From NCBI GenBank assembly GCA_029785825.1, contig JAFLYY010000001.1, positions 186,001 through 250,000 on the forward strand: a stretch of 64,000 nucleotides of DNA, given 5' to 3'. Shown piece by piece: positions 53,106 through 61,607 of the stretch. The notes under the pieces are model-generated. The model searched no databases, was not told where the DNA came from, and worked only from the letters and a program-made list of their open reading frames with translations. The stretch is from Nitrososphaerota archaeon. Lineage in GTDB: Archaea; Thermoproteota; Nitrososphaeria; Nitrososphaerales; Gagatemarchaeaceae. The translations under genes and the position numbers were made by a program. Position 1 is the first letter of the stretch. Each line of letters opens with the position of its first letter.

Positions 53106-53255
53106 CATATATCCGGTTCTCGTAGATACCAGCGGGGGCGGGCACCGGGCGTCGCTAGAAGTGAAGGAAAAACAATTGTCGATTTTAGCAGAGCCGGTAA
53201 GGACGACGGCGGGCAGCCGGAGCACCCCGGCTGTCGAGCATGGAGGCGACGAGAA

Positions 53256-54878
53256 CTGAGCAGCAGAGCTACCTTCGCGGAGATCTCTCCCTCAGAGTTC
53301 TTCTACCGTAACCGAGACCTGGCGGGATTCACCAACCCGGCCCGGGCGCTGTACATGGCGATCAGGGAGCTGGTCGAGAACTCGCTCGACTCGGCCGAGA
53401 TGGCAGGCACCCCACCTGATATCTACGTCAAGATAGTGCCAGAAAACCCCAATCCGGAGCTGCAGGACCCCAAGGCCTACAAGCTGACGGTCATAGACAA
53501 CGGCACCGGGGTGGCCCCGCAGCACGTACCCAGCGCCTTTGGGAAGGTGTTCTACGGCTCGAAGTACGTCCTCAGGCAGTCTAGGGGGATGTTCGGCCTC
53601 GGAGGGACGATGGCCATACTCTACGGCCAGATCACGACCAACCGCCCTGTGACCATAACGACTTCCCCCGACGGGAAGAGGAAGTACGGCTTCCAGATGA
53701 TGATTGACATCGGTGAGAACAGGCCCACGGTCCTCAAGCGGTTCAACAGCGACGCGAACGGTACGACGGGGACCAGGGTCGACATAGTCCTCGAGGGTGA
53801 CTACCTCAGGGCCTCCCAGAAGATAGGTGATTACTTCAAGCAGACAGCCCTGGTCGCGAGCTATGCCAACCTCACCTTCGTAGACCCCACGGGCCAGATT
53901 ACCTTCTACGAAAGGGCCACCACGTCCTTGCCAGTCCCGCCAAAGGAGACTCTCCCTCATCCTTACGGGGTCGACGTCGAGGCGTTCAAGCGCATAGTCA
54001 AGATTTCAGAGGAGCACGACATGAAGTCCTTCATGGTCACCCACTTCCACAGGGTGGGAGACAAGATAGCGACGAAGTTCCTCGAGTTCGCCGGGGTCAG
54101 CCCCAAGCTCCCGCCCAAGAGGTTGAACACCAACCAGATCGTCGCAGTGGTGGACGCTCTGCAGCGGTTCCCCGACTTCCTACAGCCGGACGCCGCCGTC
54201 CTCTCCCCCATCGGAGAGGAGATACTCCTCGCCGGGATCAACAAGGAGCTAGCCCCTGAGTTCTCCACAGTGGTCGCCAGGCCGCCGTCGTCCTACTCGG
54301 GTTTTCCCTTCTTGGTAGAGGTGGGGGTAGCCTACGGCGGGAAAGTCCTCCAGCCTGGGGTGAAGCTCTTCAGGTTCGCCAACCGGATACCCCTGCTCTA
54401 TGACGAGAGCTCGGACGTCAGCTTCGAAGTCCTCAACGAGGAGGTAGACTGGAGGAGATACCACGTCCCGTCAGAGGCGCCGGTGGGGGTGATTACCCAC
54501 ATTGCGAGCACGAGGATCCCCTACAAGACGGTAGGCAAGGAGTACATCGCCGATCGCCCGGAGATACAGAGAGAGATCAGAAACGCCGTGAGAGAGGCGC
54601 TGCGCCGCCTGGGGATATTCCTCTCCCGCAAAGGGACGATGGAGGCGGTCCAGAAGAAGATGAACATCTACGGCAAGTACTTGCCGCTCATCGCCCAGTT
54701 CTCCACGGAGCTCGCGGGGAAGAGTGACCTTCCCGACTACAAGAAGCTCATCGGAGAGGGAGGGGCAGCCGAAGGGGCCGCTGAAGGAGACGAAGGGGCT
54801 GAAGAAACCATGAACGGTGGAGAAGATGTCAACAAAGAAGAGAGCCAAGAGACAATCGACAGGTACGGCGGAAGCTAG
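53256..54878 (+). CDS. top6B: DNA topoisomerase VI subunit B, probable CTG start
   Basis: GHKL ATPase subunit of type IIB topoisomerase VI. ELVENSLDSAEMAG (N box), VIDNGTGVAPQHVPSAF (G1 box) and GMFGLGGTMAILYG (G2/GHKL loop) are intact, then transducer KSFMVTHFHRVGDK. The nearest canonical start, ATG 53355, would remove SEFFYRNRDLAGFTNPARALY, which includes the strap and is conserved. No ATG/GTG/TTG occurs in frame back to the stop at 53103-53105; CTG 53256 (then SSRATFAEIS) lies 9 bases after GGAGG (53242-53246). About 540 residues. The 3' end overlaps subunit A. Confidence 0.93.
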   Translation: MSSRATFAEISPSEFFYRNRDLAGFTNPARALYMAIRELVENSLDSAEMAGTPPDIYVKIVPENPNPELQDPKAYKLTVIDNGTGVAPQHVPSAFGKVFYGSKYVLRQSRGMFGLGGTMAILYGQITTNRPVTITTSPDGKRKYGFQMMIDIGENRPTVLKRFNSDANGTTGTRVDIVLEGDYLRASQKIGDYFKQTALVASYANLTFVDPTGQITFYERATTSLPVPPKETLPHPYGVDVEAFKRIVKISEEHDMKSFMVTHFHRVGDKIATKFLEFAGVSPKLPPKRLNTNQIVAVVDALQRFPDFLQPDAAVLSPIGEEILLAGINKELAPEFSTVVARPPSSYSGFPFLVEVGVAYGGKVLQPGVKLFRFANRIPLLYDESSDVSFEVLNEEVDWRRYHVPSEAPVGVITHIASTRIPYKTVGKEYIADRPEIQREIRNAVREALRRLGIFLSRKGTMEAVQKKMNIYGKYLPLIAQFSTELAGKSDLPDYKKLIGEGGAAEGAAEGDEGAEETMNGGEDVNKEESQETIDRYGGS

Positions 54879-55938
54879 GCAGTCCACCGCCCAGGGGCTC
54901 CTCCGGGGCCTCGGAGGGAGCGTGTACAACGACCTCTACGACGGGCGCTTTCCGAGCCTCACCCTCGCAAGCAGATCGGTCCGCAACATCGTCTACGACA
55001 AGAAACTGCAGCAGTTCGTCCTCGGGGCCACTACGGTGAAGAAGTCGTCCGGGAACATCAAACACATCCGCCCGTTCACCCAGCTGGTCTGGCTTGCCTA
55101 TTTCGCCAAGAAGCTGGTGGACGAGAAGCGTACCTCCACCCTCAGGGACGTGTTCTACTCGGCCCAGGCGTTCAACGTGGAGTTCCAGGACCAAGCCGAG
55201 TCGGACGAGCTGATCACCGACCTCGAAGTGCTCATGGGGATGGCCCGGGAGGGGATGAACATCTATCCGGAGGAGAGGAGCGCTATCTTCGGGAACATGA
55301 CGATAGAGTACACGGTGCCGGGTTACGAAGGGAAGCGGGCTGACCTCTCGGCAAACCCAGACGGCGTCATGATCGGACCTGCGCTGACGACCGCGGAGTT
55401 CAGAGACACGGACGCCGAGGTGGTCCTCGCCATAGAGAAGGGCGGCCTGTTCACCAGGTTCATCGAAGAGCGGGTCCACCAAAGATACAAGGCCATCCTG
55501 ATCAACACCGCCGGCCAGCCTCCTAGATCCACCCGCTATCTCATACGGAGGCTGAACCAAGAGCTGGGCCTCCCCATCGGGATACTCTGCGACGCGGACC
55601 CCTGGGGGGCTCATATCGCGATGGTGATAAAGTCCGGGAGCGCGAACGCCGCGCATCTGCGCGAACTTACCACCCCCAACTCGGTCTGGCTGGGGGTCTA
55701 CGCCAGCGACATCCAGAAGTACAAGCTCCCCTCAGACAAGCTCACCGAGGTCGACGTAAAGAGGCTCTACGAGCTCAAGGCGGACCCTAGGTACACCGAA
55801 AAGATGTGGCACGACGAGCTCGAGACGTTCCTGAAGTACAGGCGGAAGAGCGAGCAGGAGGCCTTCGCCAGGTACGGGCTGAGCTACATAGTCGACACAT
55901 ACCTTCCCGAGAAGCTCGAAATGATGAAGAGCGCCTGA
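54826..55938 (+). CDS. top6A: DNA topoisomerase VI subunit A
   Basis: Spo11-like DNA-cutting subunit. RDVFYSAQAF contains the catalytic Tyr region (about residue 106-115) and LCDADPWGAHI the Toprim Asp cluster (about 253-263). 370 residues from ATG 54826 (MSTKKRAKRQ); a longer frame from 54817 differs by three residues. It overlaps top6B by 53 bases, and the two subunits form an A2B2 enzyme that relaxes and decatenates DNA. Confidence 0.93.
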   Translation: MSTKKRAKRQSTGTAEARQSTAQGLLRGLGGSVYNDLYDGRFPSLTLASRSVRNIVYDKKLQQFVLGATTVKKSSGNIKHIRPFTQLVWLAYFAKKLVDEKRTSTLRDVFYSAQAFNVEFQDQAESDELITDLEVLMGMAREGMNIYPEERSAIFGNMTIEYTVPGYEGKRADLSANPDGVMIGPALTTAEFRDTDAEVVLAIEKGGLFTRFIEERVHQRYKAILINTAGQPPRSTRYLIRRLNQELGLPIGILCDADPWGAHIAMVIKSGSANAAHLRELTTPNSVWLGVYASDIQKYKLPSDKLTEVDVKRLYELKADPRYTEKMWHDELETFLKYRRKSEQEAFARYGLSYIVDTYLPEKLEMMKSA

Positions 55939-56000
55939 GTGCGGTTCCAATCCCAAACAACTTCTAAATACCCTGAGGGACCGCCCGGCCGAGAAGCAAT

Positions 56001-56210
56001 TTGACCATCGAGGCCCAGCAGTCCAGGGTCGACGCCATGGTGAGGCTTCTGGGGGTAGTGATACTCCTCTTCGGGATCCTGATGATCTACTACACCTATG
56101 CCAACTCTGGGGTCGCCAGCATAGCGCCGGAGATAATCACGATCAACTACTCTCTGGGAATCCTGATGACCATAGTCGGAGCCTTCGCCACTCTGGCGAA
56201 GTTCAAGTGA
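56001..56210 (+). CDS. Small membrane protein with two segments
   Basis: 69 residues, TTG start 56001. Hydrophobic segments at about 14-32 and 47-66. No family recognised. The stop overlaps the inositol-phosphate synthase start as GTGA, suggesting joint translation. A TATA-like ctaaataccc (about 55962-55971) is about 35 bases upstream. Confidence 0.6.
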   Translation: MTIEAQQSRVDAMVRLLGVVILLFGILMIYYTYANSGVASIAPEIITINYSLGILMTIVGAFATLAKFK

Positions 56211-57256
56211 GAGGCGTGCCGATAAAAATAGCAGTAGCCGGGGTGGGGAACTGCACCTCCGTCCTAGTTCAGGGGCTGAGGTTCTACTCGGGAACCGACC
56301 ACAAAGGTCTCTGGCATCCGAACGTGGCAGGGTTCAGGCCCAAGGACATACAGCTGACTGCTGCGTTCGATATCGACTCCAGGAAGGCCGGACTCGAACT
56401 CTCCAAAGCCATCTTCGCGCCCCCGAACGTCGCCCGGCGGTACCTCTCGATTCCGAAGGGCAAGGTCATCGTCCACCCCGGCATCTCAAGGGGGGACGTA
56501 GCCCCTCACCTTTCCGGGGTAAAGCTCGAGCGGTCCACCTCCGAAGAGGTGTCCAGGCACCTCGAGGAAGCAGGCGCGGACCTCCTGGTCAACGTGGTGT
56601 CATCCGGCTCCGACGGCTCTTCGGAGGAGTACGCCCGCGCAGCCCTGCGGGCCGGGTGCGGGTTCATCAACTGCACCCCCAGTCCGGTCCTGAAGAACAA
56701 CAAGCTTGTCGCCGACTTCCAGAAGGCCAAACTCCCTCTGATAGGAGACGACCTGATGAGCCAGTTCGGGGGGACCGTATTCCACAAGGGGCTCCTCGGG
56801 CTGATGGTGAAACGGGGCGTCAAGGTCTCGAAGAGCTACCAGCTGGACGTGGGAGGGGGCTCAGAGACCCTCAACACCATCGACGAAGGGATCAAGTTGG
56901 CGAAGAGGGAGGTGAAGACAGCCTCTGTAGCCTCCGAGGTCCCGTACAAGTTCGAGACAATCGCCGGCACCACCGACTTCGTCGATTACATGGGGAACGA
57001 AAGGACGAGCTACTTCTGGTTCGAGGGGAGCACCTTCATGGGTTCCGGGACCTCGGTGGACGTCTACCTTCGCTCGTCTGACGGCGCCAACGCGGGTAAC
57101 GTGCTCTTCGACGTAGTCAGGGCAGCCTACCGCTGCATGAAGATAGGGAGGCTCGGCACAGTGGGGGAGATCTGCGCGTATGGCTTCAAGTCTCCGCCGA
57201 AGCCAGCCCATTTCGAAGAAGCTTACACGAAGTTCGCTGCCCTCTATGTAAGGTAG
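56207..57256 (+). CDS. Myo-inositol-1-phosphate synthase
   Basis: Makes inositol-1-phosphate from glucose-6-phosphate using NAD, for archaeal inositol phospholipids. KIAVAGVGNCTSVLVQGLRFY is the NAD loop, LIGDDLMSQFGGT (about residue 180) holds the catalytic region, and SYQLDVGGGSETLNTID fits. 349 residues with GTG at 56207 (a second GTG lies at 56216). In the family the N-terminus is GNCAS-like, matching NCTS. Confidence 0.88.
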   Translation: MRGVPIKIAVAGVGNCTSVLVQGLRFYSGTDHKGLWHPNVAGFRPKDIQLTAAFDIDSRKAGLELSKAIFAPPNVARRYLSIPKGKVIVHPGISRGDVAPHLSGVKLERSTSEEVSRHLEEAGADLLVNVVSSGSDGSSEEYARAALRAGCGFINCTPSPVLKNNKLVADFQKAKLPLIGDDLMSQFGGTVFHKGLLGLMVKRGVKVSKSYQLDVGGGSETLNTIDEGIKLAKREVKTASVASEVPYKFETIAGTTDFVDYMGNERTSYFWFEGSTFMGSGTSVDVYLRSSDGANAGNVLFDVVRAAYRCMKIGRLGTVGEICAYGFKSPPKPAHFEEAYTKFAALYVR

Positions 57257-57264
57257 GGACCGGG

Positions 57265-58269
57265 CTACAGCGCTTCAGCTTCTTCTTCCAGTTCGTGGAG
57301 TCCCGCAGGGTCCCCGAACACCAGCAGAGTGTCGTCCACCTGGATGGTGAGGTTCGGGTCGAAGACGTTCTGGATCAGTTCCCCTTTCCTGACCACGCCT
57401 ATGACATGTGCGAACTTCGTCAGGTCGGGGAGCTTCTTCCCTAGCAGTTTGGAGGATTTGAAGACCGAGAACTGGGCTATCTCCTTGGTCCCGACCCTCT
57501 CTGAAAACACTATCCCCACCAGGTCTCTGGTGACGGCAGACAGCGCCAGGAGGTGCCCGACGGAGACTGACGACGGGACCACCACGTCTGCGCCTGCGTC
57601 CTTCGCGGTGCCCGTCAGTTGTTCGTCGTGGACGACGGAGATAATCCGGATGTCGGGCCTGAGGCGCCTTGCGCTGAGAGTCGTCAGCATGTTCTCCGGG
57701 TCCTTGTCGTGGGCGGCGATGAGAGTCGAGGCGTTCCCGATTCCCGCTTCCTGCAGTGCGGCTATGGGCCTGTTCTCCATCTGCAGCACCGCCATCACCT
57801 TCTTCTTGGTCAGCGACTCGTAAATGGCCCGGTCGTGGGAGACCACGACATAGTCGACCCCTATCTCCCCCAGCTTGTCCGCCACGTACCTGCCGAGGTG
57901 GGCGTACCCGAACACTATCACATGGCCCTTCATTCTCTTTAGCATGCTCTTTTCGGCCTCCCCTCTGGCGAGGTCACCATTGACCACGGCGTTTACGGTC
58001 GCCTGCAAGAGAGAGGCTGCCGCGCCGACGGAGACGACGATCGTCACTATAAGGAGGATGATTTCGTTTGCAGGCATCGAAGGGATGTTCCCGCCATGGG
58101 GGACGTAGAGCCCGATGGTGGTGATGGTCGAGACCGATGCGAAGAGGGCGTCGAGGATTGAGAGCCCGGGCTCGTAGTAGTAGAAGACAGCGGTCCCCAG
58201 GGCGAACATCCCGACCAATATGACGAGCTGCCTGTACAGCGCCTTCAAGAGATAGGTCGGAGCGTACAT
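57265..58269 (-). CDS. Two-segment K+ channel with RCK/TrkA regulatory domain
   Basis: 334 residues. A first segment (LVILVGMFALGTAVFYYY), the pore with STITTIGLYVPHG (filter TIGLY rather than TVGYG) and a second segment (ILLIVTIVVSVGAAASLL). Then RCK domain (HVIVFGYAHLGRYVADKLG, about 118) and TrkA-C domain (IQVDDTLLVFGDPAGLHEL). Similar to MthK-like channels; ligand unknown. ATG at 58269; coding-like residues (RTVGFLFYQS) continue upstream, so an unrecognised earlier start (ATT at 58326) is conceivable. Confidence 0.87.
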   Translation of the reverse strand: MYAPTYLLKALYRQLVILVGMFALGTAVFYYYEPGLSILDALFASVSTITTIGLYVPHGGNIPSMPANEIILLIVTIVVSVGAAASLLQATVNAVVNGDLARGEAEKSMLKRMKGHVIVFGYAHLGRYVADKLGEIGVDYVVVSHDRAIYESLTKKKVMAVLQMENRPIAALQEAGIGNASTLIAAHDKDPENMLTTLSARRLRPDIRIISVVHDEQLTGTAKDAGADVVVPSSVSVGHLLALSAVTRDLVGIVFSERVGTKEIAQFSVFKSSKLLGKKLPDLTKFAHVIGVVRKGELIQNVFDPNLTIQVDDTLLVFGDPAGLHELEEEAEAL

Positions 58270-58738
58270 CGACTGATAGAACAGGAAGCCGACGGTCCTG
58301 GTGTGCCTCTTGCTCTTTCGAACAATGGGGCCGGCTGGTGGGGGTGTCTGCGTAGGTCCGCGGGCGGCGACGCCGTTTTTGAGGTTTCGGGGCCCCTCCG
58401 GTTCGACGACTTTGGACAGAGCTTATCCTTGCCTTGGATTCCTTCCCTTCGGCCACCGGTTCTCCGTACGTGATGGTCCTTGAGTAGAGCCCGGGTTGTT
58501 CCCTCATGAGCGCATACAGGGAGGGCTGGGGCCAGTCCCTCGACAAGCTGCAGGGAGCGCTTCGCTAGTTCGTCCCTGTTCAGGAGTCGTAGCCTGGCTC
58601 ACCTACGAAGCTTCGCGGAACCCCCGTTCTTCACTACGATCACGCCGTCGAATGTCTCTGCCCTCCGCAGGCTGCGCCGGTGTTGAGCCCGGAATCGGAG
58701 CCTTTTGGGCAAACAAGACTCGTTCCGGGTTAATTCGA
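58270..58738. other. Intergenic stretch left of the island
   Basis: About 470 bases without a supported gene. It holds the channel gene's promoter side and the flank of a duplicated tRNA end at 58739. Small frames on both strands (for example 58496-58813 plus) give no recognisable product. Base composition looks lower in GC towards the right. Confidence 0.35.
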
Positions 58739-58759
58739 CGGCGACGGTCGGACCCGAAC
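58739..58759. repeat. Copy of the tRNA-Asn 3' end (att-like repeat, left)
   Basis: 21 bases beginning cggcgacggtcggac match the tRNA-Asn 3' end at 60931-60951 at 20 of 21 positions, in direct orientation. The single difference is at the 16th base (c against t). Identity stops at base 22. It fits the displaced 3' fragment left when an element integrates into a tRNA gene. Confidence 0.75.
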
Positions 58760-58898
58760 GGCATACCATGCCAAGGCTCACCCGGATTCTCCATTACGCA
58801 CGCGCTGTCTTGACGATGGTTGGTGACCCGCTCGGGATTCCAGTTTCGAGAAGCGTCCTACTCCCTTAATTCTGAGACAACTCGGCTGAAGAAGCAGC

Positions 58899-60770
58899 AT
58901 GCCAACTGCCCCAGGTTCCTGGACGCGGCCTAGGCTCGCTTGGACGCTCAGGTCCTATCCGCTTCCTGTCATCGCCTTTGCAGGATTGCTCGCAGGAAGC
59001 GTGTCTGGCCTGGTGTTGGGTCGATACGATATCGCGAGGTGGATCTGGTACGGGACCTTGATGGTCGGGGGCGTTCCAGTTGTTGCAAAGACGACCCTCG
59101 GCATGGCGAAAGGAAAGTTCGCTGCAGACATTGTTGCCATGCTGGCCATCGTGACGGCCATCCTCACCGACGAGGCATTTGCGGGCGTGATCATCGTGCT
59201 TATGCAGACGGGGGGCGAGGCAATAGACGACTACGGATTCCGGAGGGCATCTTCCTCCCTGGAGTCTTTGATTGCGAGGGCGCCCAGGCTGGCCAGACGC
59301 AAGAGAAACGACACGGTGGAGGAGATCAAGGCGGAGGACGTGAGGATCGGCGATATCCTAGTGGTCCGGCCGGGGGACCTGATTCCCGTTGATGGCTCCG
59401 TCCAATCGGCGGCGGCCGAAGTGGACGAGTCCGCTCTGACGGGCGAGCCTCTTCCAAGGGATAAGGGGCCGGGGGATGAGCTTCTCAGTGGGTGCGTGAA
59501 CGTCGGACCCCCCTTCGAGATGATGGCGAGCAAGGTCAGCGGGGAGAGCCAATACTCGAGGATTGTCGAACTCGTCAGAAGAGCCCAGGGTGAACGACCG
59601 CCGATTCAGAGACTCGCAGACAGGTACGCAGTCTGGTTTACTCCCATAACCGCGGCGATAGCGATCTTCAGCCTCCTCCTGACGCGGAGTCTCGACGCCT
59701 TCCTCGCCGTACTGGTAGTCGCGACGCCTTGTCCGCTGATACTTGCGACTCCCCTCGCCGTGATTAGCGGAGTCAACAAGGCCGCGAAGGAGGGAATCAT
59801 CGTGAAGAGTGGTGCGGCCATCGAGCAGATAGGGAGGGGACGCGTGGTAATCTTCGACAAGACTGGCACCCTCACCTACGGGACCCCGGTTATCGACCAC
59901 ATGGTTTCATTCGGCGGAGATGAGGGGGCAATGCTGAAGTTGGCTGCGAGCGTAGAACAATTCTCGAGCCACCCTGTCGCCGTTTCGATGGCGCGGGCGG
60001 GAACGGAGAGGTTTGGCGAGCTCCTTGCAGCGAGCAGATTCAGGGAGCACCCGGGACAGGGCGTGGAGGCGGTGGTTGGAGGGAAGGAGGTTGTCGTAGG
60101 ATCGCAGACGTTCGTCGAGAAGTCCATTGGCAAGACCTTCGATTCTAAGACGAAGAACGTTCTCTTGGAGGCACAACGGAAGGGGAGCCTGGTGACGTTC
60201 ATGGCCGTCGATGGGCAGCCCGCCGGGATTGTGGTCTTCAGCGACCAACTCAGGCCGGGCGTCCCCGTACTTATCCAGAGGCTCAGAGACTTGGGCGTAG
60301 ATCAGACGGTGATGTTGACCGGCGACAACGCCGTGAACGCGGGAACGATAGCTAGGGAGGCCGGAATAGAGAAGGTTGCTGCAGATCTGCTTCCCGAACA
60401 GAAGGCGAGGGAGGTCAAGAAGCTTACAGAACAGTTCGAGTCTTCCATCATGGTCGGAGACGGAATAAACGACGCCCCAGCTTTGGCCACAGCCACCGTC
60501 GGGGTGGCCATGGGGGCCCATGGGACGGGGATCTCTGCCGAGGCGGCCGATGTCGTTCTCCTGGTCGACGACGTGACAAAGGTAGGCGATGGCATCAAGA
60601 TTGGGCAGAGAATGCTTCAGATCGCAAAGCAGAGCATCTTCTTCGGAATGGGCGGGAGCTTCGTCCTAATGGGAATAGCCAGTTTTGGATACATCCAGCC
60701 GGCATACGGTGCCATCTTGCAGGAGTTCCTCGACATAACGGTGATCCTCAACGCCTTGAGGGCGAGGTAG
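58899..60770 (+). CDS. P1B-type heavy-metal-transporting ATPase (TPC type)
   Basis: 623 residues. Actuator TGEP (about residue 185), membrane metal site ATPCPLILATPLA (T-P-C-P in place of C-P-C), phosphorylation site DKTGTLT (about 324), SSHPVAVS, and hinge GDGINDAPAL (about 521). No N-terminal metal-binding domain. TPC proteins form a separate P1B branch, linked in the literature to Fe, Ni or Co rather than Cu/Zn; here the metal is open. ATG at 58899; it lies inside the putative island. A TATA-like ccttaattctg (about 58864-58874) is just upstream. Confidence 0.87.
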   Translation: MPTAPGSWTRPRLAWTLRSYPLPVIAFAGLLAGSVSGLVLGRYDIARWIWYGTLMVGGVPVVAKTTLGMAKGKFAADIVAMLAIVTAILTDEAFAGVIIVLMQTGGEAIDDYGFRRASSSLESLIARAPRLARRKRNDTVEEIKAEDVRIGDILVVRPGDLIPVDGSVQSAAAEVDESALTGEPLPRDKGPGDELLSGCVNVGPPFEMMASKVSGESQYSRIVELVRRAQGERPPIQRLADRYAVWFTPITAAIAIFSLLLTRSLDAFLAVLVVATPCPLILATPLAVISGVNKAAKEGIIVKSGAAIEQIGRGRVVIFDKTGTLTYGTPVIDHMVSFGGDEGAMLKLAASVEQFSSHPVAVSMARAGTERFGELLAASRFREHPGQGVEAVVGGKEVVVGSQTFVEKSIGKTFDSKTKNVLLEAQRKGSLVTFMAVDGQPAGIVVFSDQLRPGVPVLIQRLRDLGVDQTVMLTGDNAVNAGTIAREAGIEKVAADLLPEQKAREVKKLTEQFESSIMVGDGINDAPALATATVGVAMGAHGTGISAEAADVVLLVDDVTKVGDGIKIGQRMLQIAKQSIFFGMGGSFVLMGIASFGYIQPAYGAILQEFLDITVILNALRAR

Positions 60771-60930
60771 GTCGCGCCGACGTGGCGATATCGCCCAGAA
60801 GTCTGCCTGTTGAGCAATTCGATTTGCGGGCACCAATCATGTAGCCCATTTCCGGCGTCGCTTACCGCCCGCGATCAGCTAGAATCGAGCTCTTTCTGGC
60901 ATACAAAGTACATTCCGAGCTAATCGCGAG
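60771..60930. other. Gap between ATPase and tRNA-Asn
   Basis: 160 bases inside the putative island, no gene seen. It is the likely site for an integrase gene of SSV-like elements, but no such fragment is visible. Confidence 0.3.
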
Positions 60931-60951
60931 CGGCGACGGTCGGACTCGAAC
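60931..60951. repeat. tRNA-Asn 3' end repeat (att-like, right)
   Basis: Right partner of the repeat at 58739-58759; it covers the acceptor 3' strand and T-arm of tRNA-Asn, the classical target of tyrosine integrases. Confidence 0.7.
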
Positions 60952-61023
60952 CGACGACCAATTGGTTAACAGCCAATTGCTCTACCACGCTGCCCAGCCT
61001 CTGGACTTCTGAGCTACGTCGCC
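60931..61023 (-). tRNA. tRNA-Asn(GTT) with a D-loop intron
   Basis: 93 bases. Acceptor GGCGACG/CGTCGCC with discriminator G at 60931, D-stem GCTC/GAGC, anticodon stem ATTGG/CCAAT around CTGTTAA (anticodon GTT at 60968-60970), T-arm GTCGG-TTCGAGT-CCGAC. All stems are perfect. The D-loop is 28 bases; removing about 19 bases leaves AGCGTGGTA. This fits a non-canonical intron and gives a mature tRNA of about 74 bases. Confidence 0.88.
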
Positions 61024-61089
61024 GCGTCTCGACGGGCGCGGAAGAGGGCTGAAAAACATTGTTTACCCCGCTGCAAACGGCCAGGCAAC

Positions 61090-61539
61090 ATGGAGCGTCG
61101 CGCATCCGACGCCGACAAGAAGGACGTGGAGAGCTTCATCCGCTCCTTCTACGAAGCGGGTAAGGACAAGGACCTGACCGCTCTTTCCGGCTTCCATTCT
61201 GGGAGGGACTCGTTCACCAAGTTCGACGAGAATCCCCCCTACACCAGGCAGAACTCTGACGAAGCCTTCGTCTACGAGCAGGCCGCCTTTGCCAACATGA
61301 CGGACTTCCGCTACTCCATGGACGACTTCAGGATAGACCTGTTCGGAGACGCAGCTGTTGCGACGTTCTATCTCACTTACGGGGGGATGTTCGTTAACGA
61401 CTATTCCTTCGAGGGGTCCCCGGTCAGCGGCCGGGCGAGGGTGACGATGGTACTCATCAGGACCCCGAAGGGATGGAGGATCGCCCACGAGCACCTGAGC
61501 AGGTACCCAGACTGGGTCGCGAAGTCGGGTGACAGATAG
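61090..61539 (+). CDS. SnoaL-like/DUF4440 (NTF2-fold) protein
   Basis: 149 residues, ATG 61090. FIRSFYEAGKDKDLTALSGFHS begins the NTF2 fold; FGDAAVATFYLTYGG and RARVTMVLIRTPKGWRIAHEHLS are its beta strands. This cone-shaped fold binds small molecules, but there is no diagnostic active site. GTG or other earlier starts are not needed. Function unknown. Confidence 0.75.
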   Translation: MERRASDADKKDVESFIRSFYEAGKDKDLTALSGFHSGRDSFTKFDENPPYTRQNSDEAFVYEQAAFANMTDFRYSMDDFRIDLFGDAAVATFYLTYGGMFVNDYSFEGSPVSGRARVTMVLIRTPKGWRIAHEHLSRYPDWVAKSGDR

Positions 61540-61607
61540 CCCCCCTAGGTACCGAGATTCGGGCTCCGACGCGAGGGCTCCATGACAGAAGACGGGCTAA
61601 TCTGATG

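Larger units (their letters stand above)
58739..60951. mobile_element. Putative tRNA-Asn-targeted island carrying a metal ATPase
   Basis: About 2.2 kb bounded by the direct repeat and the intact tRNA-Asn 3' end. The intact tRNA lies on the right with its 3' end facing inwards, the expected arrangement after integration. The only gene is the P1B ATPase, and its codon use looks less GC-rich than that of neighbours (many gca, att, gga, ttg codons). No integrase is found, so the element is a remnant or was mobilised by another. Rested on one 21-base repeat, so alternatives such as an old tRNA duplication remain. Confidence 0.6.

Noticed and set aside
58496-58813. Possible small gene left of the ATPase
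   Set aside because: Both strands give short, Arg-rich translations and the frame runs through the tRNA-like repeat; I found no sign of an integrase or transposase.
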